This document shows, in pieces, positions 7,737-16,801 of a stretch of 64,000 bases of DNA. The notes under the pieces were generated by a model. That model was not told the DNA's origin, searched no databases, and saw only the letters and a program-made list of their open reading frames with translations. The position numbers and the translations under genes were made by a program. This stretch comes from Bin5 sp965116395 (GTDB taxonomy: Bacteria > Chloroflexota > Anaerolineae > Caldilineales > Caldilineaceae), in assembly GCA_965116395.1 (NCBI GenBank), contig OZ220684.1, forward strand, positions 2,852,001-2,916,000, read 5' to 3'. Position 1 is the stretch's first letter; every line of letters starts with the position of its first letter.

Positions 7737-8378
7737 ATGAACAACGAGCCGCAGACCGACCGGGCAGTAGACCTCTGGCGGGCAATCGTCCAGACCGAAC
7801 AGCTAGTCGAATTCTTCACCGGTCTGTTCGACGTAATAGGCATCACCATCGAGGAAACCGGCGAGGAGCTGACCGCCAGAATAGAAGAAAACCAAATCCA
7901 CATTGATCCGGGTTTGCCGGACAGCTACGATTTTCTCGTGCCCCTAAAGCTCGAAAATGTACACAATATGGTCAGCCACGCCGCCGACGGCACGTTGGAT
8001 GAATTCGAAGTCTGGCGAATCGTAGCCGTCTTGTTCACCCCCCTTACCCGCGCAACCCTTACCAACCCCGTCATGTCCAGGAATCTACTGCGGAAACTGG
8101 CCGGAATAGAGGACCTGATCCATGTTCAGCTTCTAGGCCCCGAGGCCGAGCATGTCGCCAATCATACCCTTATCTTTGTCAGCAACCAGTGGTTGGTATT
8201 TGAGGGTCTGCACGGCAAGCCCAAAAGAAAATACGTCATGACCGGCGACGACTGCATTACCTACCAGAAGCAGGTCTTCAAGGCCATAAAGGCCGACAAC
8301 TTCCTCACCTGGATCAAATTTGGCCGCTGGTATACCAAATGGCGGGCCAGCGTCTCCTCCCAAACCCGGGACGACTGA
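7737..8378 (+). CDS. Hypothetical protein, 213 aa
   Basis: I do not recognise this family. The product is soluble-looking, without signal peptide or clear membrane segment. It is acidic in the first half (EETGEELTARIEENQIHIDPG) and ends in a basic, aromatic segment (WIKFGRWYTKWR). A stretch around residues 55-65 (DSYDFLVPLKLENVH) is vaguely like a lipid- or sterol-carrier fold, but this is weak. The ATG at 7737 follows a spacer without a strong ribosome site. It is separated by repeats from the downstream operon and seems to stand alone. Confidence 0.6.
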   Translation: MNNEPQTDRAVDLWRAIVQTEQLVEFFTGLFDVIGITIEETGEELTARIEENQIHIDPGLPDSYDFLVPLKLENVHNMVSHAADGTLDEFEVWRIVAVLFTPLTRATLTNPVMSRNLLRKLAGIEDLIHVQLLGPEAEHVANHTLIFVSNQWLVFEGLHGKPKRKYVMTGDDCITYQKQVFKAIKADNFLTWIKFGRWYTKWRASVSSQTRDD

Positions 8379-8807
8379 AGCAACAAAAGCAACCACCCAA
8401 CCAGACCAATCCCCCCGCCCCCATACACCATCGACGTTGTCATGCCCCTACGCCAACCGCACCCGCAACGCATCAGCCCCAAAGGTTTCATAGATGAAGC
8501 GCAGACCAGCAATGGTGTTCTTTGTGTCCTTCGTGGAAAAGAGGTGTTAGGAAGTTCTTCGTGGCCCTTCGCGGTCCTTCGCGGCCCTTCGTGGACAAAA
8601 AGGTGTTAAGGTGTTCACCGCCACCCTCCGCGAACAAAACAAAATAAACGCCAGCATACCCAACGCCTCCAAAAGGCCTGTCCAGGATTTCCCGCACTGG
8701 CCGTATTAGTTACAATTACAACCAATGTCTATCCCTTCTGAACCCGAAAGTCCGCGAGCCCCACAGAAACCGAGCCGCCGGCCCCCCACTAGCGTAAACC
8801 ACCCGCG
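8379..8807. repeat. Intergenic region with CTTCGTGG repeat array (8514-8616)
   Basis: The region between the hypothetical gene and the five-gene operon has no gene. From 8514 to 8616 it carries CTTCGTGG(A/C/T)C-type words at about 10-bp spacing, ending in the signature GGACAAAAAGGTGTTAAGG. This is the same family as the arrays at 54554 and 60961. The remainder, 8617-8807, should contain the operon promoter; no clear box was seen. Confidence 0.6.
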
Positions 8808-9908
8808 ATGACCAACCACGACGCCATCCAGAATCGAGCCGCTTTCGACCGCGTTCGCTACGCCAACTGCTGGGAAGATGCCGACATCCTCCTCGATGCC
8901 TTGGCAGTGCAGAAAGGCGACCGGTGTCTCTCTATCGCATCCGCCGGCGACAACTCCCTGGCCCTCCTGGCCAACGATCCTGACGTAGTCGTGGCTTGCG
9001 ATGTCAACGCCGTCCAACTGGCCTGCCTCGAAATCAGACAGGTTGCCTTCGCCGAGCTCTCCTATACCGACCTGCTCGCCTTTCTCGGCTTCCGCGCCTG
9101 CGATGACCGCCTGGTGCACTATCAGTCCCTGCGTTCCTCCTTGTCTCCCTCCGCCAGGATGTACTTCGACCAGCACCAGGACAACATCGCTGGCGGGCTC
9201 ATCCACCGCGGCAAATTCGAGGGCTACCTGCGCTTCTTCGGGTCGCGGATCCTCCCACTGATCCACAACCGAGAGACCATACATGACCTGCTCACCGAAA
9301 AAGACGAGCCCGCGCGCCGCGCCTTCTTCCGCAACCGCTGGGACACCTGGCGCTGGCGGCTGTTCTGCAGGATCCTCCTGAGCCGGCCAATTCTGGGCAG
9401 AGTAGCCCGCGACCCGGAATTCATGCGATTCGTACAGGGCAGCGCCGGCCCGCCCATATTGCGACGCGTCGAAGAGGGCCTCACCGACCTGCCAACCCAC
9501 GACAACCCGTTTCTCGACTACATCGTAACCGGCTCCTTTCGACAAACGCTGCCCTTCTATGTGCGCGAGCATAACTACCCGAAAATAAGACGCAATCTAT
9601 CGCGACTGAAACTGTTCCACGGTGCCACTGATGATCTCTTTGAAGCCGACAAGACCGGTTTCGACAAATTCAACCTGTCCGATATATTTGAGTACATGAG
9701 CCGCGAGCTTTTCCTCAAGACGGCTGGCCTCCTCTTGCAGCACGCCCGGCCTTCCGCTCGCCTTGCCTACTGGAACATGCTCGTCACAAGAGACATCGCC
9801 CCCCACTGGCCGCAGCAGGTCCGTCAACTGCAGCAGCTGTCGCAAGACTGCTTTCGACGTGATAAGGTATTCTTCTACCGGGCCTTCCACGTCGATGAGG
9901 TCATGTAA
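8808..9908 (+). CDS. BtaA-like (DUF3419) aminocarboxypropyl transferase
   Basis: The 366-residue product matches the BtaA/DUF3419 family: RYANCWEDADILLDAL near the start, a SAM-binding segment CLSIASAGDNSLALLA (about residues 44-59) followed by ACDVNAVQLAC, and a C-terminal YWNMLVTRDI block. Known: BtaA transfers the 3-amino-3-carboxypropyl group of S-adenosylmethionine to diacylglycerol, the first step of betaine-lipid synthesis. No BtaB-type N-methyltransferase is nearby, so the product may stop at the homoserine ether or the acceptor may differ. It is the first gene of a tight operon with adenylation, prenyl-transfer, phosphotransfer and acyl-transfer enzymes. Confidence 0.82.
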   Translation: MTNHDAIQNRAAFDRVRYANCWEDADILLDALAVQKGDRCLSIASAGDNSLALLANDPDVVVACDVNAVQLACLEIRQVAFAELSYTDLLAFLGFRACDDRLVHYQSLRSSLSPSARMYFDQHQDNIAGGLIHRGKFEGYLRFFGSRILPLIHNRETIHDLLTEKDEPARRAFFRNRWDTWRWRLFCRILLSRPILGRVARDPEFMRFVQGSAGPPILRRVEEGLTDLPTHDNPFLDYIVTGSFRQTLPFYVREHNYPKIRRNLSRLKLFHGATDDLFEADKTGFDKFNLSDIFEYMSRELFLKTAGLLLQHARPSARLAYWNMLVTRDIAPHWPQQVRQLQQLSQDCFRRDKVFFYRAFHVDEVM

Positions 9909-9937
9909 CCGATGCAGTCAGTCCCAAGGAAGCTCTC

Positions 9938-11353
9938 TTGAATTGCGTCCAACTGACCCTTGACCATGTCGCAGAAAGCCCTCACCGGCCTGCCATCTGG
10001 CTGCCCGGCGCATTGGCAGGCTCGCTAACCACCTTTGCAGAGCTTTACACCATGGCGAAAGCCATGCAACACGCGCTTGTCGCCGCCGGCGTCCAAAAAG
10101 GGGACCTGATCCTCGTGCAGGACCGCCTCAGCGTGCGCCTCTACGCCGCCGTGTTCGCTATCCTCGCTATCGGCGCAACCGTCGTCCTCATCGAACCGTG
10201 GATGCCCGCACGCGACATAGAAAGCGCAACGCGGGCGGTTTCGCCAAAGTTTTTTGTCAGCGGCTGGCTGGGAAAGCTATGGGGCCTGCGCTATCGGGCC
10301 ATTCGCAGCATTCCCCACAAACTGAATATCCGCAGCCTGCTGCAACCGGCAAGCGGCTGGAAATTCGTCGTTGAAGATACCGATGCCGACTCGCCGGCGA
10401 TCATCACCTTTACCTCCGGTACGACCGGGACGCCCAAGGGCGTGGGCAGGACCCAGGGCGCGCTCCTCCAACAGCATCGAGTGTTGAACCGTTCACTCGA
10501 AACCGCCGAACTGGCAGGTCCGGACCTCTGCATCTTCGCCAATTTCGTTCTCTCCAATCTCGCTTCCGGCCGGCCCTCGCTCCTGCTGCCAAATCCCTGG
10601 AAGCCCCGCCTCCTGCGCCAAATCGACCAGTTGCCGCCGTCGCTGCAGCCCGACTCCCTGACCTGCGGCCCCGCCTTTCTGTCGCACCTGACGCAACACG
10701 CAGCGCTCCCCGGCCTCAAAAGCGTCCACGTCGGCGGCGCGCTGACCGACTGCCGGATCTTCGAGCGGGCCTTTGAGCGCTGGCCGCATGCCCATTGGAA
10801 GCATCTCTATGGCAGCACCGAGGCCGAGCCTGTCGCAGTGGCAGACGCACAGACCGCCGTCAAGCGCAGCCGGGAAAAGGGCTACTTCCAGACGCTCTTC
10901 CTCGGAAAGCCCGTCCCGGAAATCGCATACCGCTCTGACCAAAGAGGGCTCTGGGTCCACGGACCCCACGTCTGCGGCCCATACCTGGGCAATGAGGACG
11001 CCAATCGAACTGACAAACACACCGACGAACAGGGCCGCGCCTGGCACTTCATGGGAGACCGAATCGCTACCTGCGAAGGCAACGGCGCCTGGTGGTATCG
11101 CGGACGCGCCAACCAGGCCGACCCCGATTTTGAACTGGAACAGAGCGTCTACACCGCGCTCCAATCCAGCAACTGTTTCGTCCACCGGACGCCCGCCGGC
11201 GAAGCCCTCCTGGTGGGCGAAATCGACCCCAACATCCAGCTGCCCGGCATCGACCGCATCGTACGCACGCGCATCGTCCGCGATCGCAGGCACAGGTCCC
11301 GCATCGACCGCCACAGAAGCCTGACACGAGGTGCAAAATGGGCGCTTGGATAA
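9938..11353 (+). CDS. ANL-superfamily adenylating enzyme (acyl-CoA synthetase / OleC-like)
   Basis: The 471-residue enzyme has the ANL phosphate loop FTSGTTGTPKG (A3), the A5 motif YGSTEAEP, GDR (A7) and a C-terminal RHRSRIDR that fits the A10-like RHNxKI motif of OleC-type and some long-chain synthetases. It should activate a carboxylate as acyl-AMP. The start is a TTG at 9938 with AAGGA 7 nt upstream; no better ATG precedes the conserved N-terminus. It lies 29 nt after the BtaA-like gene and its last 16 nt overlap the prenyltransferase, so it is co-transcribed and probably coupled. The length is near the short end for the family because of a compact C-terminal domain. Substrate unknown. Confidence 0.85.
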   Translation: MNCVQLTLDHVAESPHRPAIWLPGALAGSLTTFAELYTMAKAMQHALVAAGVQKGDLILVQDRLSVRLYAAVFAILAIGATVVLIEPWMPARDIESATRAVSPKFFVSGWLGKLWGLRYRAIRSIPHKLNIRSLLQPASGWKFVVEDTDADSPAIITFTSGTTGTPKGVGRTQGALLQQHRVLNRSLETAELAGPDLCIFANFVLSNLASGRPSLLLPNPWKPRLLRQIDQLPPSLQPDSLTCGPAFLSHLTQHAALPGLKSVHVGGALTDCRIFERAFERWPHAHWKHLYGSTEAEPVAVADAQTAVKRSREKGYFQTLFLGKPVPEIAYRSDQRGLWVHGPHVCGPYLGNEDANRTDKHTDEQGRAWHFMGDRIATCEGNGAWWYRGRANQADPDFELEQSVYTALQSSNCFVHRTPAGEALLVGEIDPNIQLPGIDRIVRTRIVRDRRHRSRIDRHRSLTRGAKWALG

Positions 11354-12213
11354 CCTTCCTGAAGGAGCGGCTGCCCTTGCCTTCCTACCTGGTCCTGGTG
11401 GTCGGGCTGGCAATGTCCGGCAACGTTCTGGGCGGCGCGGCCGCGCCTGCCGAATCTGCCGCTGCCTCTTGGATAACTACTGCCATCGCCGCCGCGGGCG
11501 CCTTTCTGTTCTTCGCCGTCCTCAGAATCATGGACGAATATAAGGACTACGAAAAAGATAAAGTTGCCCATCCCCACCGGCCGCTGCCCAGAGGACTCAT
11601 CGCGCCTGACCAAGTGGCGGTTGCCGTCAAGGGGCTCGCAGTCGCAATGCTCCTCTTTAGTGTTGCCGTCGGGCTCGCCAACCGTCCGGCAGGCATCTCC
11701 TACCTGCTGGTCACCGGCTATCTGTGGCTGATGTACCGCGAGTTCTACGCCGGCACCTGGCTGGCGAACCGCCCGCTCCTCTATGCCGCCTCCCACCAGG
11801 TTATCATTCTCCCGCTCTCCTACTTCTGTGTCCTGGCCGGCAACCCGGATGCCTGGCGCCACCTGCAGCCCGCGTTTCTTGGCATCACCGTCCTCGGCGC
11901 CTTCTTCACCTACGAAATCTGCCGCAAGCTCGATCCAAGCGCGCATCCGCTCCTGCAGACCTACCTCTCCCACTATGGACCTGCAAAGACGCTTGGCCTT
12001 ACGATATGCATGATCGCTCTCTCCGCCTTGGGCGCGCTTGGGCTAGGTTTGGGACAAATACTGTGGCCCCTTGAGGGCATCCTGATTGCACTGTTGTCTC
12101 TCCTTCTCTTCGCGCCCTACCGCTTCAAAATTATCGAGCATGGAGCAACAATTTCGCTGGCACTGCACGTGTGGGTAGTCCCGTTGAGCACATGGCTCAG
12201 AAGCACCGGATAA
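11338..12213 (+). CDS. UbiA-family membrane prenyltransferase
   Basis: This 291-residue multi-pass membrane protein has about eight or nine hydrophobic segments. The first Asp-rich motif is RIMDEYKDYEKD (about residues 62-73), followed by HPHRPLPRG, both diagnostic of UbiA enzymes, which bind Mg-prenyl diphosphate and transfer the prenyl group to an acceptor within the membrane. A second acidic motif is less clear (EICRKLDPSAHP). The start overlaps the upstream ANL gene by 16 nt and the next gene begins 4 nt after the stop. The acceptor is unknown; neighbours suggest a lipid-like or aminocarboxypropyl-bearing substrate rather than a quinone. Confidence 0.85.
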   Translation: MGAWITFLKERLPLPSYLVLVVGLAMSGNVLGGAAAPAESAAASWITTAIAAAGAFLFFAVLRIMDEYKDYEKDKVAHPHRPLPRGLIAPDQVAVAVKGLAVAMLLFSVAVGLANRPAGISYLLVTGYLWLMYREFYAGTWLANRPLLYAASHQVIILPLSYFCVLAGNPDAWRHLQPAFLGITVLGAFFTYEICRKLDPSAHPLLQTYLSHYGPAKTLGLTICMIALSALGALGLGLGQILWPLEGILIALLSLLLFAPYRFKIIEHGATISLALHVWVVPLSTWLRSTG

Positions 12214-12217
12214 CTGT

Positions 12218-14983
12218 ATGACAATAATCCTTACCAGTCGCGACAAACCCTCCCTCTTTCTTGCCGACGGCGGCGGCAAGGCCGCCAACCTGGCCCGCAT
12301 CACCCAGCACGGCCTTTGTGTACCAACCTGGTTCTGTCTGTCCGCGCGCGCTTTCGATGCCTTCGTCAACCAACACGGGCTGCACGACCGGCTGACACTC
12401 GCGGGCGACCGCGGCCAGTTTGCCCGCCAGGTTGAAGAGCTTTTCCTTTCCAAGCCGCTCCCCGCCCAGGTCGAGCACGAACTGTTCCGGATGATCGAAA
12501 CCATGAACCTGGCCCCCGCATTTCTCGCAATTCGCTCAAGCGCCATCGACGAAGATTCCCCCACCGCCTCCTTTGCCGGCCAGCTCTCTTCGTTCCTCTA
12601 CCAGAAGGGAGATGACGCGATATCGGCCTCGGTCAGGCGCTGCTGGGCCTCTGGCTTCTCCGAAAGGGCCCTCACCTACCGCCAACAGCAGGGACTGCCC
12701 GTCAGCGGCATCCGCGTCGCCGTCGTCATCCAGGCAATGGTGCCGGCAGCAGTGTCCGGTGTCGCCTTCTCGCGCAATCCCGTCGCGCCGCTCGACCGCA
12801 ATCAGATCATCGTCGATGCCGTCTATGGACTGGGCGAAGGCCTCGTAAGCGGCGCGCTGGAAGCCGATCATTTCACCGTCGACCGCCGCACCCAATCTGT
12901 CGAAGCCAAGATCGCCCGCAAGACCGAAGCCTACCGCCAGCGCGCCCAAGGCGGCATCCAACTGGCTCCCGTTCCAGCCGAGGACCAGTCGCGGCCCTGC
13001 CTCTCCGATGATCAGGTCAAGACGGTGGCAGAACAGGCACAGCGCATCGAAGAGATGATCGGTTCGCCCCAGGATTGCGAATGGGCGTTCGACCAGGACG
13101 GCCAGCTCTTCCTTCTGCAGACGCGCCCCATCACCACCCTTCCCCCCGAGGCCTTCTACGACAAGGACGTAATCGGCCCGCAATACGCCCTCTGGGACAA
13201 CGCCAACATCATCGAAAGCTACGAAGGGATAACCTCTCCCCTGACCTTCAGTTTCGCCAGCAGGGCCTACCGGCAGGTCTACATCCAGTTCTGCCAAATC
13301 ATGGGCATCCCCGAACATGTCGTCGAGGAACACGACGACATGTTTCGCAATATGCTCGGCCTGATTCAGGGCCGCATCTACTACAACCTCATCAACTGGT
13401 ACCGGCTCATACGTATGCTGCCTGTCGGCGGGCGCAGCGACGCCTTCATGGAGACGATGATGGGCCTGCAGCAGAGCCTCGGCCCGGAACTATCATCCCT
13501 GTTCGACGAATTGCAAGAGCCGCCCCGCCCCTCGCGCCTCCGCCAACTTGCCGTGACCGCCACAACCATCTGGCATTTCATCCGTCTCGATCGCATCGTC
13601 GACGAGTTTCAGACAAGATTCTCTGCCGTCTACGAGCCGTCGCGCCGGCTTGACTTCGACACAATGTCCCTGAACGCACTGCTGGAACACTACGCCGCCA
13701 TCGAGGAAGAACTACTCCAGAGATGGCACGCGCCCATCATCAACGACTATCTCTGCATGGTCTTTTTCGGACTCCTCAAAAAACTTACCGAGAGCTGGAT
13801 CTGCCAGGATCAGCCCGAATCAGGCACCGCCGAAGGCCCTCAGCGCCAGCCGGGCGACGCCTCCTCTCTCCAGAATGACCTCCTATGCGGCGAAGGCGGC
13901 CTCGTGAGCACCGCGCCCACCCGCATGCTGATGAGGATAGCCGCCTGCATCGACCAGGGCGACGCCCAAACCAGGGCCTGGTTCATCGAATCGCCGCCTG
14001 CTCAGCTCTGGCAGGAACGGGACCAGGCGCCCCACATCGCCGCCATGCTCGGCGAGTTTCTTGACCTCTACGGTTTCCGCTCCGTCAACGAGCTGAAGCT
14101 GGAGGAACCGGACCTGCACGACGATCCCACCTTCGTCATCAGCGCAATCGCCCGCTACGTCCGCGACAAAGCCTATGACATCGACGCCATGATCGAGCGC
14201 GAAAAAGCGATCCGCAATGCAGCCGAGGGCCGGATCGACAGTGCTCTGTCCGCCTGGAAACGGCCTGTCTACCGCTGGGTACTCAAGCAGGCGCGGCGCA
14301 CCGTCCGGCAACGCGAAAACCTTCGCTTCGACAGAACCAAGGTCTTCGGCCTCGCCCGCCATCTGTTCCGCGGCATCGGCCTGCAGTTGGTCCGTCTTCA
14401 CGTACTGGAGGCCGTCGACGACGTCTTCTATCTGACCCTGGACGAGATATCCGCCTTTGTCGAGGGCCGATTGGCCGTAACCGATCTGGGCGGACTGGCA
14501 ACCCTCAGGCGGCAGGAGTACGCTAAATTCCGCCAGGCCCCCGCCCCGCCCGACCGTTTCCTTACCCAGGGCGCAGTGGGCGTCTGGGCGCAGCAGCCCC
14601 AACTCCTCGACGCGGCAGACCTCCTGCGCCCCGAACTCGATCAAAGCGCGACCGATGATCCCAACACTCTGACCGGCACGCCATGCTGTCCCGGCGTCGT
14701 CGAAGGCGTCGTCCTCGTTGCCCGCACACCGCAGGAGGCCGAGCAGCTCGATCAGCAGATTCTGGTCACATCCCGAACCGATCCCGGCTGGGTCCCCCTC
14801 TACCCCTCCTGCACCGGCCTGCTCATCGAACGCGGCAGTCTGCTCTCCCATTCAGCCGTCGTCGCCCGCGAACTTGGACTTCCCACCATCGTCGGCATTA
14901 CCGGAGGCCTGATGCAGAAGTTGCAGACGGGCCAGCGTGTCCGCATGGACGCCGCCAAAGGGGAGGTGAGAATCCTGCAATGA
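12218..14983 (+). CDS. PEP-synthase/rifampicin-phosphotransferase-like dikinase
   Basis: The 921-residue protein begins with a PPDK/PEP-synthase ATP-grasp domain: GGGKAANLARITQHGL; LAIRSSAIDEDSPTASFAGQ; VVIQAMVPAAVSGVAFSRNP; LLQTRPIT near residue 305. A large middle domain follows, and the end is the swivelling phosphohistidine domain (SLLSHSAVVARELGLPTIVG, His878). There is no C-terminal PEP/pyruvate TIM barrel after the His domain. This three-part order is that of rifampicin phosphotransferase, which phosphorylates a small-molecule hydroxyl using ATP, not of PEP synthase itself. In this operon it more likely phosphorylates a pathway intermediate than a drug. The stop overlaps the next start by 4 nt (ATGA). 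Confidence 0.85.
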   Translation: MTIILTSRDKPSLFLADGGGKAANLARITQHGLCVPTWFCLSARAFDAFVNQHGLHDRLTLAGDRGQFARQVEELFLSKPLPAQVEHELFRMIETMNLAPAFLAIRSSAIDEDSPTASFAGQLSSFLYQKGDDAISASVRRCWASGFSERALTYRQQQGLPVSGIRVAVVIQAMVPAAVSGVAFSRNPVAPLDRNQIIVDAVYGLGEGLVSGALEADHFTVDRRTQSVEAKIARKTEAYRQRAQGGIQLAPVPAEDQSRPCLSDDQVKTVAEQAQRIEEMIGSPQDCEWAFDQDGQLFLLQTRPITTLPPEAFYDKDVIGPQYALWDNANIIESYEGITSPLTFSFASRAYRQVYIQFCQIMGIPEHVVEEHDDMFRNMLGLIQGRIYYNLINWYRLIRMLPVGGRSDAFMETMMGLQQSLGPELSSLFDELQEPPRPSRLRQLAVTATTIWHFIRLDRIVDEFQTRFSAVYEPSRRLDFDTMSLNALLEHYAAIEEELLQRWHAPIINDYLCMVFFGLLKKLTESWICQDQPESGTAEGPQRQPGDASSLQNDLLCGEGGLVSTAPTRMLMRIAACIDQGDAQTRAWFIESPPAQLWQERDQAPHIAAMLGEFLDLYGFRSVNELKLEEPDLHDDPTFVISAIARYVRDKAYDIDAMIEREKAIRNAAEGRIDSALSAWKRPVYRWVLKQARRTVRQRENLRFDRTKVFGLARHLFRGIGLQLVRLHVLEAVDDVFYLTLDEISAFVEGRLAVTDLGGLATLRRQEYAKFRQAPAPPDRFLTQGAVGVWAQQPQLLDAADLLRPELDQSATDDPNTLTGTPCCPGVVEGVVLVARTPQEAEQLDQQILVTSRTDPGWVPLYPSCTGLLIERGSLLSHSAVVARELGLPTIVGITGGLMQKLQTGQRVRMDAAKGEVRILQ

Positions 14984-16029
14984 AGCTCAATAATTTCGCA
15001 CACGCCGAAGACAAGCATGCCTTTGCCCACGCGTTTTCCCTGCTCCCGACCCAACTCCGCTCTGGCCGCTATCGCAACGCGCTCATCCCCGAGCAGTTGG
15101 AGCAGGGGCTCATCGAAATGCAGCTGCCAGTGCCGCGCGACTTCTGGATCCTGGAACAGGACGGCGCCCCCATCGGTCGCATCGGCGCCAGCCTGTCATC
15201 CCGCTATCCGCAGACCGGCTATGTCGGCTTCTTTGAGGTCGACACCCGTCTCGCCGGTGCCGAAAAGGCGGCCCAGTTACTGATCGATGCCGCCTGCGGC
15301 TTTCTGCAGGGCAAGGCGTCGCACGTGTACGGACCCCTGAACCTGAACACCTGGCTCCCCTACCGCTTTCGCGTGAACGAGCGCGATCAGCGTTGCTTCC
15401 CCTGGGAACCGGTCAACCCGCCCGACTACGTGGAGCACTTCCTGGCCGCAGGATTCGAGCGCAAAGTCGACTACAATTCGACCGCATTCGGCAACCTCGA
15501 TCGGTTTTTGGAGCAGACGGAAAGCGATTACAAAGGCGCGCTCGCAAAAGGTTTCCGCTTCCGCCAGCTGGATTGGTCCCGCCTGTTCCAAGGCGAAGCA
15601 TCCATGTTTTACCGCATCGCCAATGAAGCCTTTGCAGACAGTTTCCTGTTCGAAAGCCTGCCCCAACCTCTCTTCGACCAGTTCATCGGCCAATTCTATA
15701 AGCCGGGGCACGACTGTTCATACGTGGCCGTCTCTCCCCAAGGGGAAGATGTCGGCTTCTTCTACGCATTCACCGACCAGCACTTCCCTTCCTCAGGCTC
15801 AGCCCCTGAGACCTACGCAGTCCTCAAGACCACAGGCGTAACAAAACAAGCACGCGGGCAAAGACTGTCGAACGCGCTCGCCCATCTGGCCGTCAAGTCC
15901 GCCGTCGCCAAACGCGCCCAGTTCGCCATCGCCGCGCTCGTCCGCTCCGGCATCCAGAGCGAGTCCTACGCCAGAAAGGGTACCCCCTACTGGCGGCATC
16001 AATATGCCCTGTTAGAGAAGAGCTTATAA
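14980..16029 (+). CDS. GNAT-like acyltransferase, last gene of the operon
   Basis: The 349-residue protein resembles the two-lobed YghO-like GNAT group: YGPLNLNTWLPYRFR around residue 122 and a C-terminal lobe with TTGVTKQARGQRLSNALAHL, where Gln/Arg-x-x-Gly-x-x fits the acyl-CoA pyrophosphate loop. The start at 14980 overlaps the dikinase stop (ATGA) and has GGGGAGGTGAG just upstream. The frame extends upstream, but that part runs inside the dikinase and is rejected. The likely role is N-acylation of the pathway product, perhaps on the amino group supplied by the BtaA-like step; this is inference. Confidence 0.72.
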   Translation: MKLNNFAHAEDKHAFAHAFSLLPTQLRSGRYRNALIPEQLEQGLIEMQLPVPRDFWILEQDGAPIGRIGASLSSRYPQTGYVGFFEVDTRLAGAEKAAQLLIDAACGFLQGKASHVYGPLNLNTWLPYRFRVNERDQRCFPWEPVNPPDYVEHFLAAGFERKVDYNSTAFGNLDRFLEQTESDYKGALAKGFRFRQLDWSRLFQGEASMFYRIANEAFADSFLFESLPQPLFDQFIGQFYKPGHDCSYVAVSPQGEDVGFFYAFTDQHFPSSGSAPETYAVLKTTGVTKQARGQRLSNALAHLAVKSAVAKRAQFAIAALVRSGIQSESYARKGTPYWRHQYALLEKSL

Positions 16030-16309
16030 AGAAGGACTGCGGGACTCTGGCGAAGATGTAACGAGAAGCATTCGGGCATTGCCGCAATTGCGCATACCAC
16101 TATATGGCCCGTACTCCTTGCCCATCAGGCCGCTTCTACGATGTCCTACCTCTACTCTTTGGACATCCGAAGTGGACCCCAAAATTCTGGGCCGCGAGCT
16201 AATGCAAATGAAGGAGAAAATCACTTGGCCCGTGAAGGGCCCATTCGACGTTCAAGCCTGACTGTGCTAAAAAGCCTTGTGGAGAGACTTGCTACAACAT
16301 GCGCATCTG

Positions 16310-16801
16310 TCAGAACCAACGTTTCACAATAATGGGGTCTTTCACATCTGTGTGAACTTCTTGGAGGCTTCCTCTCAGACTTTCTAAGTCCTGTCCAATC
16401 GAAGTCTGTAGATTGCGTACGATAGTGCCCAACTCAGTAACCTTCTCGTCGAGAGCAACAACACGACTGTCAACGCCAGATATTGACTGTGAGTTCGCTT
16501 TGACAGTCTCTGCCATCCCTTTCAACTCGCTCCTGTCCAGCAGGTCTGCTCCGGTCTTGAGCACCTCTGCCACTCTGGACTGTGCCTCCTCTAGCCCTCT
16601 GAGGATTTTTGCTGCCTCGGCAGTGAAGCCTGTAACCTGCTCTGCAGTCTCTTGGAGGCTGGCATTCGCTCTCTCCTCAGTCTCGCGCAGCTCGGTCAAC
16701 ACCCGCAACTGCTCCCTTACATTTGCCAGTGCTTCCGCAGACTCGGAAAATTTCTGAACTACAACATCAAGTTCTAGAGGATTTCTGCTTTCATCCGCCA
16801 T
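16310..16801 (-). CDS. Coiled-coil protein coupled to helicase
   Basis: The 163-residue product is almost wholly heptad-rich: long stretches of Leu/Val/Ala spaced three and four apart with many Glu, Gln, Ser and Thr, e.g. VREQLRVLTELRETEER and QETAEQVTGFTAEAAK. There is no signal peptide or membrane segment. It looks like an elongated coiled coil of the type seen in methyl-accepting-domain or SMC-like linkers. Its ATG overlaps the end of the 1248-residue helicase by 11 nt, so it is translationally coupled and probably a partner of it. I do not recognise the family. Base composition is lower in GC than the flanking genes, like the helicase. Confidence 0.7.
   Translation of the reverse strand: MADESRNPLELDVVVQKFSESAEALANVREQLRVLTELRETEERANASLQETAEQVTGFTAEAAKILRGLEEAQSRVAEVLKTGADLLDRSELKGMAETVKANSQSISGVDSRVVALDEKVTELGTIVRNLQTSIGQDLESLRGSLQEVHTDVKDPIIVKRWF

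Noticed and set aside
14683..14979. Upstream extension of the GNAT-like gene
   Set aside because: It runs within the dikinase in another frame; the ATGA overlap at 14980 with GGGGAGGTGAG upstream defines the start.
12218..14983. Phosphoenolpyruvate synthase of central metabolism
   Set aside because: The phosphohistidine domain is C-terminal with no PEP/pyruvate-binding barrel after it, so the RPH-like reading is preferred.
16079..16261. Possible small gene between the GNAT-like gene and the coiled-coil gene
   Set aside because: 60 codons, no recognisable motif or strong start on either strand; a small GGCCC/GGGCC hairpin at 16227-16241 is the only structure.
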